Shown piece by piece: positions 22,601-33,368 of a DNA stretch of 64,000 bases (the first letter of the stretch is position 1; every line of letters begins with the position of its first letter). Source of the stretch: Hirudinaria manillensis (lineage: Eukaryota > Annelida > Clitellata > Hirudinida > Hirudinidae); assembly GCA_034509925.1 (NCBI GenBank), contig CM067530.1, forward strand, positions 4,480,501-4,544,500, in the 5' to 3' direction. The notes under the pieces were generated by a model. It was not told the origin of the DNA. It did not search any database and saw only the letters and a program-made list of their open reading frames with translations. The position numbers and the translations under genes are program-made.

Positions 22601-25600
22601 CAGGTCCTAATTCTTTCTCTACATTTGCCCCATACTTCAATAAGGTCTGGATGCAGTGCTGATGTCAATAATAAGTCAGAAATAATCGAAAATTTATTTC
22701 ATAGCCTGAATTGGTTTCTCTTAAGTTTCATAAACTCATTGGTTAAAATTCACTTGCTCGTCAAACTAAAATTTCACCAGAGAGTTTGATTGAACAGCAA
22801 AGTGGATGGGTGCATAACTAAAGAAGTCCCCTCGAGGTCTAGCATTTGGACGATCGATTCCTGAAACTCCATATTTTGAGTCTTTATGATCGGTTGAAGC
22901 TGCTGAAATTGACGTAATAAAAACACAATTATTTAATCAAAACATGTAATCAATATATAATTTTCCTAATCATAAATCTTTAGAAAAATATGAAAAATCT
23001 GTTGCCACTTTTAAAAATGGCCAACCTCTTTTCAAAATTAGTTCGACATTTTGCTTTCTTCCACAAAGACAGGCCACCATGAGAGCTGTCATCCCCTTCG
23101 AGTCAGGTTCATCGGGATTTTGGTTCCTAACACATTTTAATGATTAACCGAGCCGAGCAAATCGCTCCTTTAAATCGGTAAATTGTTGATTTGGTAAATA
23201 AATAATTCGGCTAAATATCCACACCTGTCTAGCAGTAGTTCCAGAGGACCTGAATCGATACATGCTGCAGCATAATGAATTGGTTTCCTACTCGAGGAAT
23301 CCGTGATGCCGGGCTCGGGGAGAACATTCAATAAAGTGGAGAGGTAATAAGTATTTGGATTGATGGCAGCACAATGCATAGGAGTGACCTTGAAGTATCA
23401 TTACAATGAGGATTAAAGATGAACAATCAAGTTAAATGTGTCTGTAACAACAACAAAAATTTGTTTAAATAGCTAGCAATGCTGAATCACAACGTATGAG
23501 TCTAGCAATAAGATTGAAAATATTGATAGGATAAGAGACTTTGTCATTGGCCCAGCAGGTTTTCCTAACAGAGGCTTCTCTTATTGGTGTTTGAAGAGGC
23601 TCATCATCAAATTGAAGAACCTTTTGAAATAGAAAAAACAAAAAATACTGGCAACACTTTATGTTAATGAAACACAAAAAGAAAATGGGAAATCAAAATA
23701 ACATTGATGACAATCAACCTTGGTCAAACTGCAGGGCATTAATAATGCTTACGTTGAGATGGAGTAAGTTGAAGTTAGTGGACCCAGTCTTTAGAGAATC
23801 TGCCACCACCGCTGCTGCCAGCTTCCTATGCCCCATCCTGATAGCATGAATGACAAGGTCAAAGGTCTGATCTTTCCACTTAAAAAAAATTAACTAAAAA
23901 TTAAAAAATTAATTTCACACCTTGGCTAATAGCTCCATTATTGGCATTATTCAGTCTCAATAGTCAACAAGATTTAAAGAAAAAGATTAATTAAATTGGC
24001 ATTCAAAGGATTTTTAATTAATGAACAAATTACCGAATCATTTTCATCCATGGCAAGAATAAAATGGTCCAGCATGTCCTTACTGACCCCTTCTCTCAAA
24101 CAGAATTTGATATAGCTGTCAAAACTTGATGTTTTGGTGTCTGATGTCTGATGTCATCAAATATAACAATTATATTTAATGTTAATGCTTCACATTCCTG
24201 AATGCAATGCTTGGCCTCATCACTTAACATATAGTGACAGCACTTTCAAGAGACCTAAGGGGATTGCTATGTGAAGTTTTAATTAAATTAAATAAATTAA
24301 AGTTTTAATTTTAATAATAGGCACTTAATGTCACATTAAGTTAATTACTTTGAAACCGATATTACTGGAGAAAACGTTATAATATTAATAACCCCCTTGA
24401 GATGCTTTCAATTATCACCACATTATTACCACATTGTCACTGCATTATCACCACATTATCACAATCGATGCCATCGAAGCATCAACCTTGGTAAAGGCAT
24501 TATTTCCTTCTCGGCATCCTCTGCCGATGGCCACTTGCCTGATGTGAGGAATCCCTCCGAGAGAAGCGGAATTATATCTGCAATTAAAACAAAATATTCT
24601 CTGCAGTAATTTTTTTTATCACAGAACGGCATCTCGGTCGAAGCTTGGAACTCTGACCTTCCTGTGTCGACAGAGGACAGCATGCTTTCTGTGGTTTTGA
24701 TCCTGTTCCTCTTATTTTTGAAAAGTTCCTTTGCCAACAGTTGAACCATAGGTAGGTTTTCCAACTTCAGGGCCATTTTCAGTGCATCTAGAGGCACATC
24801 TATTGAATGCATTACGTTCAGCTGAAATAAGAACGTTGTGGCTTTTGTCAGAAATTTAGAGTGTAACAAATAACAAAATACAGTCATAGTTTTATAATCA
24901 TCGAAATAAAAGATTTCATTATAAAACATAATAATATCAAAGATTACAACTTGTGATTGTTGACTTAGAGTAAATGAAAGTCTTTCCCATAACTCATAAC
25001 CCTAACCCTAACCCATCACCTGAGAAACATGAGAGGTATCTTTCACGTAGCTTTCGAGAAGTTTCAGGTCCTTCAGGCAAACGGCTCTCATGGTTAGCTT
25101 GCTGTGCATGATTGTTGAAATAAAGGGAACCTTCTCTCTATAGATAAAATTTGAATACATAAAATAAAAATAAGAAATCATTATTAAAACAAATAGTTTA
25201 ATATATTGTTTTTAAGAATTTGCTTGTAAGCAGTTGTGCAATCATAAGACCATAAGTTGCTTTATACAATGCAATGCAAAGAGTCAAATTATTTGACCAT
25301 TATCACTTAGTATGTAATAGATGTCCAGCTATTTTGTCATAGCTATCACCATTTATTTTTGCGATGCAACTATATAGGAATATAGTAATCCAAATTTATT
25401 TGTAACAATTCTGAAAGAAATAAACCTGGAGTAAAGAAATGGATCATTTTTGAGGACCTGAATGTCTGGCCGTGGCTTCAGCTTAGTAACTATTATGCAA
25501 GGAGTACAAAAATATGAAGTTAGTAAAAATTAAAAATTGATTTCTTACAGATGAGTGGTACTCAAGATATTGCAGTTGACACTTAGATTCTGTTGTGCAT

Positions 25601-27183
25601 GTGATGTCCTCAGGCTACAATTTGCTGACTAAATAATTGTAAATAATTAATGTAACTAAAAATTAAATTAATAATTCCATAAATGTTCGTGCTCTTCACA
25701 AGACTGGACAGGATTCCAATCCTGCCATAGGGAGAGGTTGGCAGCACATGGGAATGAATGTTTTTGTGCTTATAAATTATTAAACAAGATCTTACTTTTA
25801 CAACATATATTTTGACATAATTAAAAATTATTGAACAAACTATTACCCCTAGATCCTGTCTTCGTCACCTTAACATCAATCTTGCTAAGCACTTTCCTTT
25901 TCAATTGTGTGGAAGAGGATTCTAAAAGTCACATTAAAACATAAACATCTATGATTTAATGAAGGTTGATTTATAATTATAAACTATAGAATAACCTGAA
26001 AATATATTTACCCTTATGAACTTCTCTAACATTCTTCTTCTTTGGAACTGATTTTCTGATTGACACCGATGGTGATGAATGCCTTTGATTTTTTGTTTTG
26101 CTTCTTGAACTTCTTCGGAGCTTCTTGCTTGCAGGTTCATTCACATCTAAAAATGTATGAAAAATAAAAGCTCTCAAAATACTGAAAAATGTCTCTATGC
26201 TCTATATAAATGGATCTCATTAACTCCAAATACTCTATTTTGTAATCATTTACATCTGCAATGTCTTAAATATGAAACCAATTCATATCACCAAAATAAC
26301 ATAAATAAAGCAAAAAATACCATCAAACTTAGTTGGAGCAAGAAAATCATCGTCGTCATCATCACCATTATCACCACCACCATCATCGTCATCATCATCT
26401 TCTTCTTCTTGATCTATATCTTCTTCAATGATCATGGCTCCATGATCCTCACCAGTAGAGATATCACACTTATGTTTTGAAGATCCCTTCTGCTTTAAAC
26501 TGCTTTTCAAGAGAGTCAGAACTCTACCTTTTTCACCTGGAGGAAGTTGAAACCTGTTTTTTCCAATGTGGACCATCTTAATGGAATCAATGACACACTC
26601 AGGCTCAACATGGTCAAAGTAAACAAGTTTGTAATTTCCAGGATGTTTTGAATCTTCCTCTAGCCATTGGATGAGGAACTTGTTTAGATTCTCATAGACT
26701 AATTGTTTAACTCGACACAGGTAGAAGGAACCTTTAATTAATAAATAACTTTTTCTAGATTTTTAGATTTAACTTGTTGTTATTGTCAAGCATGAGCATT
26801 GTAATATTACAATAAATGGCTATAATGATAAAAAAGAATTTTTCGATATTAATAAAATAGATAACATATATTGTAACATCAGTTAAGTTAAACCAGAATC
26901 ACAACAAAGTTTAACTCAAAAATACATTCGAAGGACTAATGAATGCAAACACATCAAATATCAGTCATAAAATGTAAAATACCAAACTATTAAAGAATCA
27001 AATGCTCAAAACATCACCTTCAACATTTCTCACAGCAAGGAACTGATTCCTAGAGAAGATTAGTTGTCCTTTTTCTTTCCTGGCAGCTAACTTGATACAG
27101 CCCTCAGTGTTACTCGAACTTCTAGCATCTGGTCTTTTGAGACAAGATAATTTTTCAAGTTTGGCTTTTTTTCGAAGACTCAT
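5898..27183 (-). CDS. Ankyrin-repeat / WGR / PARP-catalytic poly(ADP-ribose) polymerase (PME-5-like)
   Basis: Transfers ADP-ribose from NAD+ to protein or chain acceptors. WGR-bearing PARPs act in DNA-damage responses, and ankyrin arrays bind partners as in tankyrases. The gene spans 21 kb and about 40 exons. From visible exons I estimate roughly 2,500 residues. Order: basic N-terminus with an acidic Glu/Asp tract, long ankyrin array, WGR domain, helical PARP regulatory domain, PARP catalytic domain with the H-Y-E triad, stop at 5898-5900. The start ATG (27183-27181) directly follows an acceptor (ctttgcag-like, cttgcAG|ATG), suggesting a non-coding first exon upstream. Architecture matches nematode PME-5 (ankyrin plus WGR plus PARP) rather than vertebrate tankyrase (ankyrin plus SAM plus PARP, no WGR). 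Introns contain two LINE tails and a small LTR element. Exon joins in the ankyrin part are by eye and some borders may be off. Confidence 0.9.
7674..7735. repeat. Short tandem repeat, about 30 bp unit
   Basis: The phrase ACATCAACAATTAAAATTAT, followed by GATGACAAAA, occurs twice with a partial third copy immediately beside the PARP exon at about 7440-7670. It is intronic, and no further role is visible. Confidence 0.7.
8237..9022 (+). mobile_element. 5'-truncated non-LTR retrotransposon tail (CR1/jockey-like)
   Basis: An open frame at 8260-8931 encodes the C-terminal end of a LINE reverse-transcriptase protein: VKKANMMLGIIARNFRYL, LYKSLVRSQLEYGVQVWSPY, VQRRATRLRQSC, then a terminal VVQEWNSLPQEVV block. 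These are the usual blocks after the polymerase core (LVRPxLEYxxxVWxP, VQRRATK, FxNRVVxxWNxLP). The polymerase core itself is absent, so it is a dead 5' truncation. It ends in a T-rich stretch and an A-rich tail (about 8998-9022). It lies in a PARP intron in the opposite orientation to that gene. Confidence 0.85.
9030..9660 (-). other. PARP gene, helical regulatory domain exons
   Basis: Exons at about 9495-9650 and 9295-9480 encode LPSKLHPYVQDFIKEL, then SGLSTRVALGSLRKKDLDKA. This corresponds to the PARP regulatory domain pattern (SKLxxxVQxLIxxIF, then MPLGKLSKxQI). Another helical exon at about 9030-9150 continues with MSIPDLHALEKQSNEV. The domain autoinhibits NAD+ binding in DNA-dependent PARPs, consistent with the adjacent WGR domain. 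Confidence 0.8.
10135..10428 (-). repeat. 3' LTR (element orientation) of the gag-only element
   Basis: 294 bp direct repeat matching 11593-11884. The purine tract abuts its inner edge. It differs from its partner by a few substitutions and small indels, for example three extra bases near 10168 and TTTAAG versus GCTGAG. Confidence 0.92.
10429..10441 (-). other. Polypurine tract of the gag-only LTR element
   Basis: The minus strand reads AAGGAGGGGGCAG directly before the TGTTGG start of the 3' LTR. This is the expected position and composition for the plus-strand priming site of an LTR element. Confidence 0.8.
10726..11511 (-). CDS. Gag-like protein with N-terminal SAP-like motif (LTR element ORF)
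   Basis: 261 codons, intact from MPRYLDELNVPRLRQELRDC to the stop. Residues 4-38 fit the SAP helix-extended-helix pattern (YLDELNVPRLRQEL, then GTKAEIREQLGAWL), a motif known for nucleic-acid binding. The middle and C-terminal parts are acidic and repetitive, with imperfect repeats built around PMDLPxExV and PEELxxKHxxL (about residues 165-255). There is no zinc knuckle and no pol domain. It is the only substantial ORF between primer site and purine tract. A further 95-codon open stretch (10405-10692) runs into the LTR and is not supported as a gene. Confidence 0.7.
   Translation of the reverse strand: MPRYLDELNVPRLRQELRDCGLDWKGTKAEIREQLGAWLTENGHDPEEYEFMSEYRKFLRKLAEEWRRSIRGDLENTAVPRQDVSLVSGENSTEKSSDVPSTVSGSIGMESLEDTSNHSACVSPETLCVMADSEDLPLEPIESPDQIESPAGPRELTEVLVEQVELSELPMDLPSESVKLLLLPEELPVKHTKLMVEQVESTEQPMDLPAEPVEFLVQPEELLMKHIELPVENMELVLEQMKSLGEAMDLPADVSAPLEIT
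11574..11591 (-). other. Primer binding site complementary to tRNA-Leu 3' end
   Basis: One base inside the 5' LTR the minus strand reads TGGTGTCAGGAGTGGGAT. Its complement, ending in CTCCTGACACCA, is the typical 3' end of metazoan tRNA-Leu with CCA added. The position and the terminal TGG identify it as the minus-strand primer site. Confidence 0.8.
11593..11884 (-). repeat. 5' LTR (element orientation) of the gag-only element
   Basis: 292 bp copy of the repeat at 10135-10428, preceded on its inner side by the tRNA-Leu primer site and followed on the outside by the ATAC target duplication. Confidence 0.92.
14549..14603. repeat. TTTA microsatellite
   Basis: About a dozen TTTA/TTTTA units in a PARP intron, just outside the LINE fragment. 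Confidence 0.85.
14694..15185 (-). mobile_element. 5'-truncated non-LTR retrotransposon fragment, second copy type
   Basis: Minus-strand reading gives YQRALHIVRPILEYCSPIWN (about 15105-15170), an in-frame stop, then KIEKVQKYFTRMIPGLRALP, LKTLEHRRLICDLCLCYKII and FFTNRIIKPWNSLPLDII. These are the post-polymerase blocks of CR1/jockey-type LINE proteins. Sequence differs clearly from the fragment at 8237-9022, so it is a separate family or subfamily. It is dead (truncated, with a stop) and lies in a PARP intron in the same orientation as the gene. Confidence 0.8.
15750..15767 (-). repeat. Interstitial telomeric repeat (CCCTAA)3
   Basis: Three exact CCCTAA units, that is TTAGGG on the minus strand, inside a PARP intron. 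The unit is the ancestral animal telomere repeat. It is far too short to be a telomere. Confidence 0.85.
20337..20418. repeat. 41 bp tandem duplication spanning a splice acceptor
   Basis: Two copies with a period of 41 bp start at 20337 and 20378. Each contains the minus-strand acceptor word GATTACAG followed by AGGAACACT. The downstream copy (exon edge at 20358) begins the ankyrin exon that ends near 20257 (in-frame RNTDKQLLAEMAVQIND). The other copy offers an identical acceptor 41 bp upstream. Confidence 0.75.
25000..25014 (-). repeat. Interstitial telomeric repeat, 2.5 units of CCCTAA
   Basis: CCCTAACCCTAACCC in another intron of the same gene. Shorter 1-2 unit versions occur near 20177 and 27846. 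Confidence 0.75.
25870..27183 (-). other. PARP gene, N-terminal exons: basic start, possible Tudor-like fold, acidic tract, nuclear-localisation-like run
   Basis: Exon 1 (27183 to about 27016) is lysine and arginine rich. It joins in phase (G|GT) to a large exon (about 26310-26732) beginning SFYLCRVKQLVYENLNKFL, whose alternation of hydrophobic strands resembles small chromatin-reader folds; this is only a suggestion. The exon ends in an Asp/Glu/Gly run built from GAT and GAA codons. The next exon (about 26010-26150) is strongly basic (KKLRRSSRSKTK), a likely nuclear localisation signal. A further basic exon follows at about 25860-25920. Confidence 0.6.
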
Positions 27184-28804
27184 CTGCAAGAATATTAGAA
27201 AGCAGCCCTATCTTGGTAAAATGTATGTTTTTAATCTAATTCACCTTCTGATTTAAAGGTGCTGCTCTTTTAAATCTCATTATTGGCAAGCCACAGTGAA
27301 ATCAAAAAGCAAAGAACTGTCTTTAAAAAAAATTATTCCAGGATGCACCTATGTAAAAGTACAGGCCTCTGTAGGTAATCTTAGAGCTATCACTTTTGTG
27401 TCAAAATTTTAAAATATCTATAGTGATGATTTCTAAATTGAATCACAAAATTATCTCCAGAATAAATCCAATTGTTATAGTTCACACGGGGTTAGGTGCA
27501 GAAACAAGAATATAATTTATGCCAATTTCAACATTGTCGATTATGGCTTATTAAATAATGTAATAGACTCCAACTGTTTTACGAGGCCAAACTCGACTAT
27601 TAGTACTAGTTGGAAACTTCATCTAATCAACTTTTCGACAATTTCTCTTCCCTCTTCTGGTTCGCAATATTTATTCAGCATCAGTAAGCAAATATTACGT
27701 GAAGTGTGGTGCAATTTGCGTGAGCTAGGCAACGATCGATGGATTTGGTACGATTCTGCTGCTGGATCCAAATACGCGCCATACAAGCACCAATTTATAC
27801 TAACGGCTTACTTTACAGCCGTGAACAATTACTAACAACTTTGAGTCCTAACCCTATCCATACGTCACTAAACCAAATTTAAACAAATCTAATATAGTCG
27901 CCAGGTTTGTTGACATTCTTCAGATTGATTAAACCAGTAATAAAATTCGTGGATATTTTAAATCTCCTTAATTATTGACCAAATGACTTTAACTTAAAAT
28001 ACATTTCAATTATTTCAGCCATTTTACGAATGAAAGCCAGTTTATCATAAGCAATTATATTGGCGCACCCAGAATCATATAGAGCAATCCTTATTCTTTT
28101 TATGGCTCGCTTAATTAGATATGCATTATGCGTTGATTTTTCATTCCTAAGATTCAAGATCGTCAATTCAGCTTCTTTCCCCGGAGGGGGAACTAATCTT
28201 CCGTCAGCATGATGACCTCTTTTTTATTCCTCAATTCACAAGACGTGCTTTTATGAAAACAAGATTCCAAATGGCTCGTTGGTCACGCCATTGGCACTTC
28301 AGCAAAATAGCCCAATTTTAAAATTGCTCCGTGAAGTGGGCATGGCTGTAATTTTAATGACAGCGTGAATGACTGTTGCATTCACTCTTCCCCGATTTTT
28401 GCTGAACGTCTGATGAAAACTGAGGGTTCTTTTCGTATAAATCTGAAATTGCGTTCCTTTAGGGAAGCTTTTTTAGGCATTTTTTATAATGCAGTTTTAT
28501 CTAAGTATCTTAGGAGGGATTCCGCACGTTTCAAACATATCCTCATATTCAATGGATCTGGCGGAATGCACTAACAGGGCTATTATAAGGGCTGATAAGG
28601 AAAAGTTTTTGTTTGGTAGCATTCTGATCGTCGTGACGCAAGATGACTATGCGCCAAAATTAATTCACTTTAACCTAACAGTTTAAAAAAAAAAGACAAT
28701 ATTTTGAATTTTTTGAAACAGTATTGAAGTTGTTGCGAAAATTATCTAAGCGCTTCAAGGCATCGCTATGGTATTTTTTAAAAGAAGTTTATTTTAGTTT
28801 AAAA
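27184..28804. other. 1.6 kb divergent interval between PARP and FMR1 genes
   Basis: The two start codons face apart. The stretch must hold both promoters and, because the PARP ATG directly follows an acceptor, probably a non-coding first PARP exon. A 64-codon open stretch on the minus strand (27972-28166) and 65-69-codon stretches on plus (28365-28686) have no recognisable domain and are not called. The local sequence is less AT-rich near 28170-28330. No specific promoter motif can be assigned. Confidence 0.4.
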
Positions 28805-31800
28805 ATGGACGATTTGAGTGTTGAGGTCCGGCGGACTGCTGGAATTTACTTGAAAGTGAGGCTGCAACATACTTCCATAATTTGAAGAAAGCAGCCAATT
28901 TGCTTCAAATGCAGGAATTAATCTTATGACCTCATCGTGAATTCTCTTTGTGGAGTTCAACGCCATGTTTATTTCACATGAGCAAATCCTCGTCTAATTA
29001 TTAGAATGTTGCTTTTATATAGTATTTTATACTATGATTAATTTGTTGATGCAGGTTCTTATCGTTTGAGATTGTTTTAGATTTGTTTCCATTGACAGGC
29101 CAAAATAGTTGATGTACTTCAAGATTTCGTCGTGGTGGAGCTAGAAAATAAGTCTGGTTTCATTTTATATTAAATCACAGTTTTTATTGCATTTTTGTTT
29201 GAAATAGCATAAGATATTGCATTCCATCTTCCTTAAAGTTTGCATACGAGGAAGGAGTTCCCTTTTAATGAAGTTCGATTTCCACCAAAATCTATCACAG
29301 GAAAGATAGAATATGCTGAGGGGGAGCAGATTGAGGTATTTGAATGCCTATACTTTGAATCGCTAAGTTTAAAATTTTTATTCAATACTGGAATAACTAA
29401 AAGTGAATATCTTCAAAACTATGTTTAAGAAGGTGATGGGTAATGGTAACTGATTTTAAAAATGAGTAAATACAATGTCATTTGGTGTAGATAATATGTA
29501 TAAAAGCAAGAAAGGGAACAGAGTGATTATTTTTATAATCAAATGCAATGAAATTCTTTATGAATTAGGTAGCACTAGTTCTAGAGAATGAAGAAAGCAC
29601 TGAATGCTGGGTGAGTGGAAGGGTTCACCTTGTCAAGGGGGAATTTGTAGTGGCCATCTTTGATGTCAATGGTGTAAAGCCACAGGATATTTTTCCTTCA
29701 GATAGAGTCAGAAGACCTAACAAAAAGTGGGTAATCTCTGGACTTTTGTTTATGTTGTATGGTTAATAATTGCTTAAATTAATTTATGCTTTTCTTTAGT
29801 AAGGAAATGTCTTTGCAATATTTTAATTAAAATTGATAATGAAATGATTCTTTCACTGAATCATATCTTCATATTTGTTGTTATATTGCCAGTGTCAGCA
29901 TTACAAGTGAGAGTATTCACAAGCACATTATACCCATTCCAAGTGATTTAACCATCATGTATGTTTAATAATTTTTATTTAATTTTTTTAATTGTTCTAA
30001 CAAATTGAAAGGTTATTTAATGAATATTGTTATTTTTTAGAGTTTAAATTTTTGCTCAGAATGCCTAAAATTGCCCTAATTTCATAAAATTAGTTGCATG
30101 ACTTACCTCATTATTGGTAGTTGCCAGGATGTGTCAAATCATAAGGAGTTCATGCAGACTTGTGGAGCATCTTCTGTCCAATATAATCCAAAGCTTAGTG
30201 CAATTGTTGTCTTGGTAGGTGGATAGAATCTGTTTGTGTGAACAAGCAGGACTACTAACATTTCATTGATTTAATCATTTTACATTGACTATATACTTAT
30301 ACAAACACTTTTTTTTAACATACCTCAAACATATTTTGGTAAAATTTTGGAAGTGACATGGCTTTTTCTAAATACGTACTTTCCTGGTATGCGAGAGCTT
30401 TTGAAATTCTAATTCTGAAGTATTGCAAAATTAAAAGAGAAATAAGTTTGATTTGGACATCTAAATTCACTAAATTAAATCATTACATTGCAGTCATGCA
30501 ACGAGGCAGTGATAAAGAAGGCAGTACTGTTGACTGATATGCATCTTAAGAGCTTGAGACAGAAATGTGCTCTTGTACAAATGATGAAGGATGCCTCCAA
30601 GAAGCTAGAGGTCAATTCTATGTAAATTGTCACTAATGGTGTCAAAGTCATGAAATTATCATGAAATGGATAAAATCATAACTAGATACATAAATAGATA
30701 AGTAATTTTTATATATTTGTGAAAGGCTATTAGTGAAGTGTTTTTTAATGAAACTAAATTTTGGAATTTTTAAACATTTCAACATCAACCTTTCTAATAT
30801 TCTCTATGTATTTCAGCAATCCACAAGACATCATCACCATCCTACTGCTCCCTATCACGACGACTTCACTGTCTCTAAAGAACTCATGGGTTTGGCCATT
30901 GGTAGCCATGGCAGCAACATCCAGCAGGCTAAGCAGCTGCCTGGCATCAAGGGAATTGAATTGGATGAAAACACAGGCACTTTTACCATCTATGGAGATG
31001 TAAGTATGAAATGGGTATTATAATAATAATGTGTTTTATAATAATGTGTTTTATAATAATGTGTTTTATAATAATAAGATAATGATCATCATAAAATCGA
31101 AACTGCTTAGGTTATGGGAGGGCCTATTTCATTTTTTATTTATGTATTTGTATTTTATTTAATTTTTGCCTTCATTTATTGTTTAATTATTATTTATTTA
31201 TTTAATTAATTAACCTTTACAGATTTTGTCTAATCTTACCAATTATATTTCCTTTTGAGTTGTTTTTTGCAGTCACAAAAGGCAGTGGCTGCTGCAAGGT
31301 CATTGCTGGAATTCAAGAAGGAAACCATAAATCTTCCAAAAAATTTCATCTGTCAGTTACAAATTACCATTATTAATGCATGTCTGGAATTTACTATTTA
31401 GTCAAAATAATGCTTGAAGTAAAACAAAAGTGTTATTTCATATTTGGAATAATATTTATTATGTTGCTAGCTAATGACATTGGCATCTGAGTATTAATTT
31501 GAAAACAGATTTAACATTATTTAATTTTAATAGATTATTTAATAATAAATGGAAAGTCTTGATAATTGTAACTTTGTCCTCATTTGAAAGCACGAGTGAT
31601 CGGTCGAAATGGTCATCACATCCAGGATATTGTTGATCGATCTGGAGTCCTCAGGGTCAAGATCAAGAACGACGAGTTTCCGGAGGAGCTGCAGAGCTCG
31701 AGCAATAGCGAGGTGGTCTCAGTGATACTGAATACTGATGACTCATTCATTTTGAATTTGGTTTTGGCGAGACATTGGTGAAATGACTACCTTTTTTGCA

Positions 31801-33368
31801 GTCCTCTGTGCCATTCATTTTTGTGGGAACTGCAGACAGTATTAACAATGCCAAACTCCTCCTTAACTACCAAGTCAATCATCTCAAGGTATTCAATTTT
31901 TTCATGAAGACATGGCAAAAGTGGACCTGTTCTGCCTAGGAAATGAAATTGTAAATTTGGACTGCATGGGAAAATGCATTAGAGCAAATTAACAAAGGAG
32001 TTGTGACTTTATTGATTGAAATTGATTAATACATGAAAAACATTGCCTGCCTTTGATTTTCTCAAAAATTCCCATAGTTTTGTGGGGAATTAAAAATTCC
32101 TTTTTTACTTTTTTGATAAGTAAAGACCTAGGGTTTCAAATTTGGACATATTTCATCTGTAGCAGGATTTATGATGGGAATTCATTTTTTGTGCTTTTAC
32201 TAGAAAAGAATTGTTCTTAGTTGGTAGGGGAAGTTTCAAATATGGTGAAGTGGATGACATTGGCATGATTTAGTGAGGCAATGTGCAATTGCTATTTATT
32301 AATCTTATCATGAACTTTGTAGGGGCACATTAGGTAAAATATTTTGTGAATAAAGTAACATTTGTCACTATTGACTTTTATTAAGTTTATTATATTTATT
32401 CATAGCAAAACTTATATTCCTATTTCAGGAAGTTGAACAGCTGACCCTACAGAAGAGGCAGTTGGATGCACAGCTGAGAGATCTCAGTATCAGTAACACC
32501 AGAGAACAGTTCCCTCCAAGGTATTCCAAATACCCCAGGTACATGCAATCCATATTAGTAAATAAATAATAAAAGTACACCTGAGGGAAATAATTCATTT
32601 TATGTTTTTTATCCATAATTTCATTTTAAAATCTCTGCAGAGATTCTGAATTAGAGCGAGAGGACACTCGGGGTGGGAAGACACGAATTCAGAGGGGTAG
32701 ACCTGGTTATCGTGGAAACAGAGGTCAAGGTCGTTGGTTGGGGAATCGGGGGAGCCTGCAAGGTTAGCATTCATCAACCTTTTAACTTCCACTACCTAGG
32801 GAATGTACTCCAGATGCAAAATACTTGTTGTTCAGCTCTCCTAATAATGAAGAAGTTACCATCCATGTTTAGTTTTGGTACTCTGCTAGAAAGTTATTGT
32901 CATTTCTGCTTTAAAGGTTAATAATTCTCAGGGCATCTGGATTTTTCAGTTTCTTTTTCAACATTTCAGACAATGAATATCAGGAAAGTATGGGCACTAG
33001 GATTGCAGACATGGACAACCGTTACGGTGACCAGGCCCAAAGGGGTCACTATCCAGATGATCGTTACCAAGGCGACGATACAAGGGGCCGTGGCTCTGCA
33101 AGAGGTTTGAACCTACTCTGGTTTTCTGTGTCTCAATTCTTTACATTCTTTCATTTTATTGTGATGCAATTTTCATCAAAACTTTGGTTTCTCAAATTTC
33201 ACAGGGAGGCATGTTCGACCTTATGCAGGGGGCAAGCATTCACTGAGCCCTCAACAGAGAACTTCCTACCCTGAAGATGCCAGAAAAGGAGGAGGAGGAG
33301 AAGGTCGAGATGTACCTTGTAAGGCTGAAATAGAGAGAATCGCAGAACAAATGGCTAATGGCCAGTGA
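28805..33368 (+). CDS. FMR1: FMRP/FXR-family RNA-binding protein
   Basis: FMRP/FXR proteins bind mRNA and polyribosomes and regulate local translation. Fifteen exons join in consistent phase: 28805-28855, 29099-29151, 29239-29335, 29569-29726, 29893-29958, 30121-30214, 30494-30610, 30817-30999, 31273-31351, 31591-31712, 31802-31888, 32429-32538, 32641-32762, 32970-33104, 33205-33368 (1,638 nt, 545 aa). Domains: two Agenet/Tudor repeats at the N-terminus ([35 protein letters not shown]); a KH0-like region; KH1 with GxxG as GSHG ([20 protein letters not shown]); KH2 with GRNG ([18 protein letters not shown]), which keeps the Ile equivalent to human I304; an NES-like helix ([17 protein letters not shown]); and RGG-like C-terminal stretches ([15 protein letters not shown]). 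The C-terminal tail is shorter than in human FMR1 (about 630 aa). Invertebrates usually have one FMR1/FXR gene, so the symbol denotes the family. Confidence 0.96.
31018..31076. repeat. Tandem repeat, 17 bp unit x3
   Basis: The unit ATAATAATGTGTTTTAT is repeated three times just past the exon encoding KH1, in an FMR1 intron. Confidence 0.8.

Larger units (their letters stand above)
12560..24930 (-). other. PARP gene, ankyrin-repeat array exons
   Basis: More than a dozen exons carry recognisable ankyrin words. Examples: TPLMYASMNGHGHVVSYLL and GNTPLQYAAAYGWYFCMELL (22150-22395), MTPLALAFLKGHTGLADLLL (about 22110), MTALMVACLCGRKQNVELIL (about 23080), TPMHCAAINPNTYYLSTLL (about 23380), GRTPLHICMAHNPG and TPLHMAAAIGAG (17390-17790), TPLHKLAKYSRGDILMNVGA (about 18130), CTPLHYACLSLNKPLIDFIL (about 15560) and SPLALAVIIENVKLVEILV (about 13800). 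Two exons carry long non-repeat inserts: 19540-19925 (acidic, EEGEEDEDEDG) and 16390-16680. The most C-terminal repeats (12560-12900) include LLLQLHSLGANINAPDGKGQ. Ankyrin repeats bind protein partners; the ligands cannot be inferred. Confidence 0.85.

Noticed and set aside
27972-28166. 64-codon minus-strand open frame between PARP and FMR1
   Set aside because: No domain, no upstream exon that joins it, and no similarity recognised. It could be a small gene or chance.
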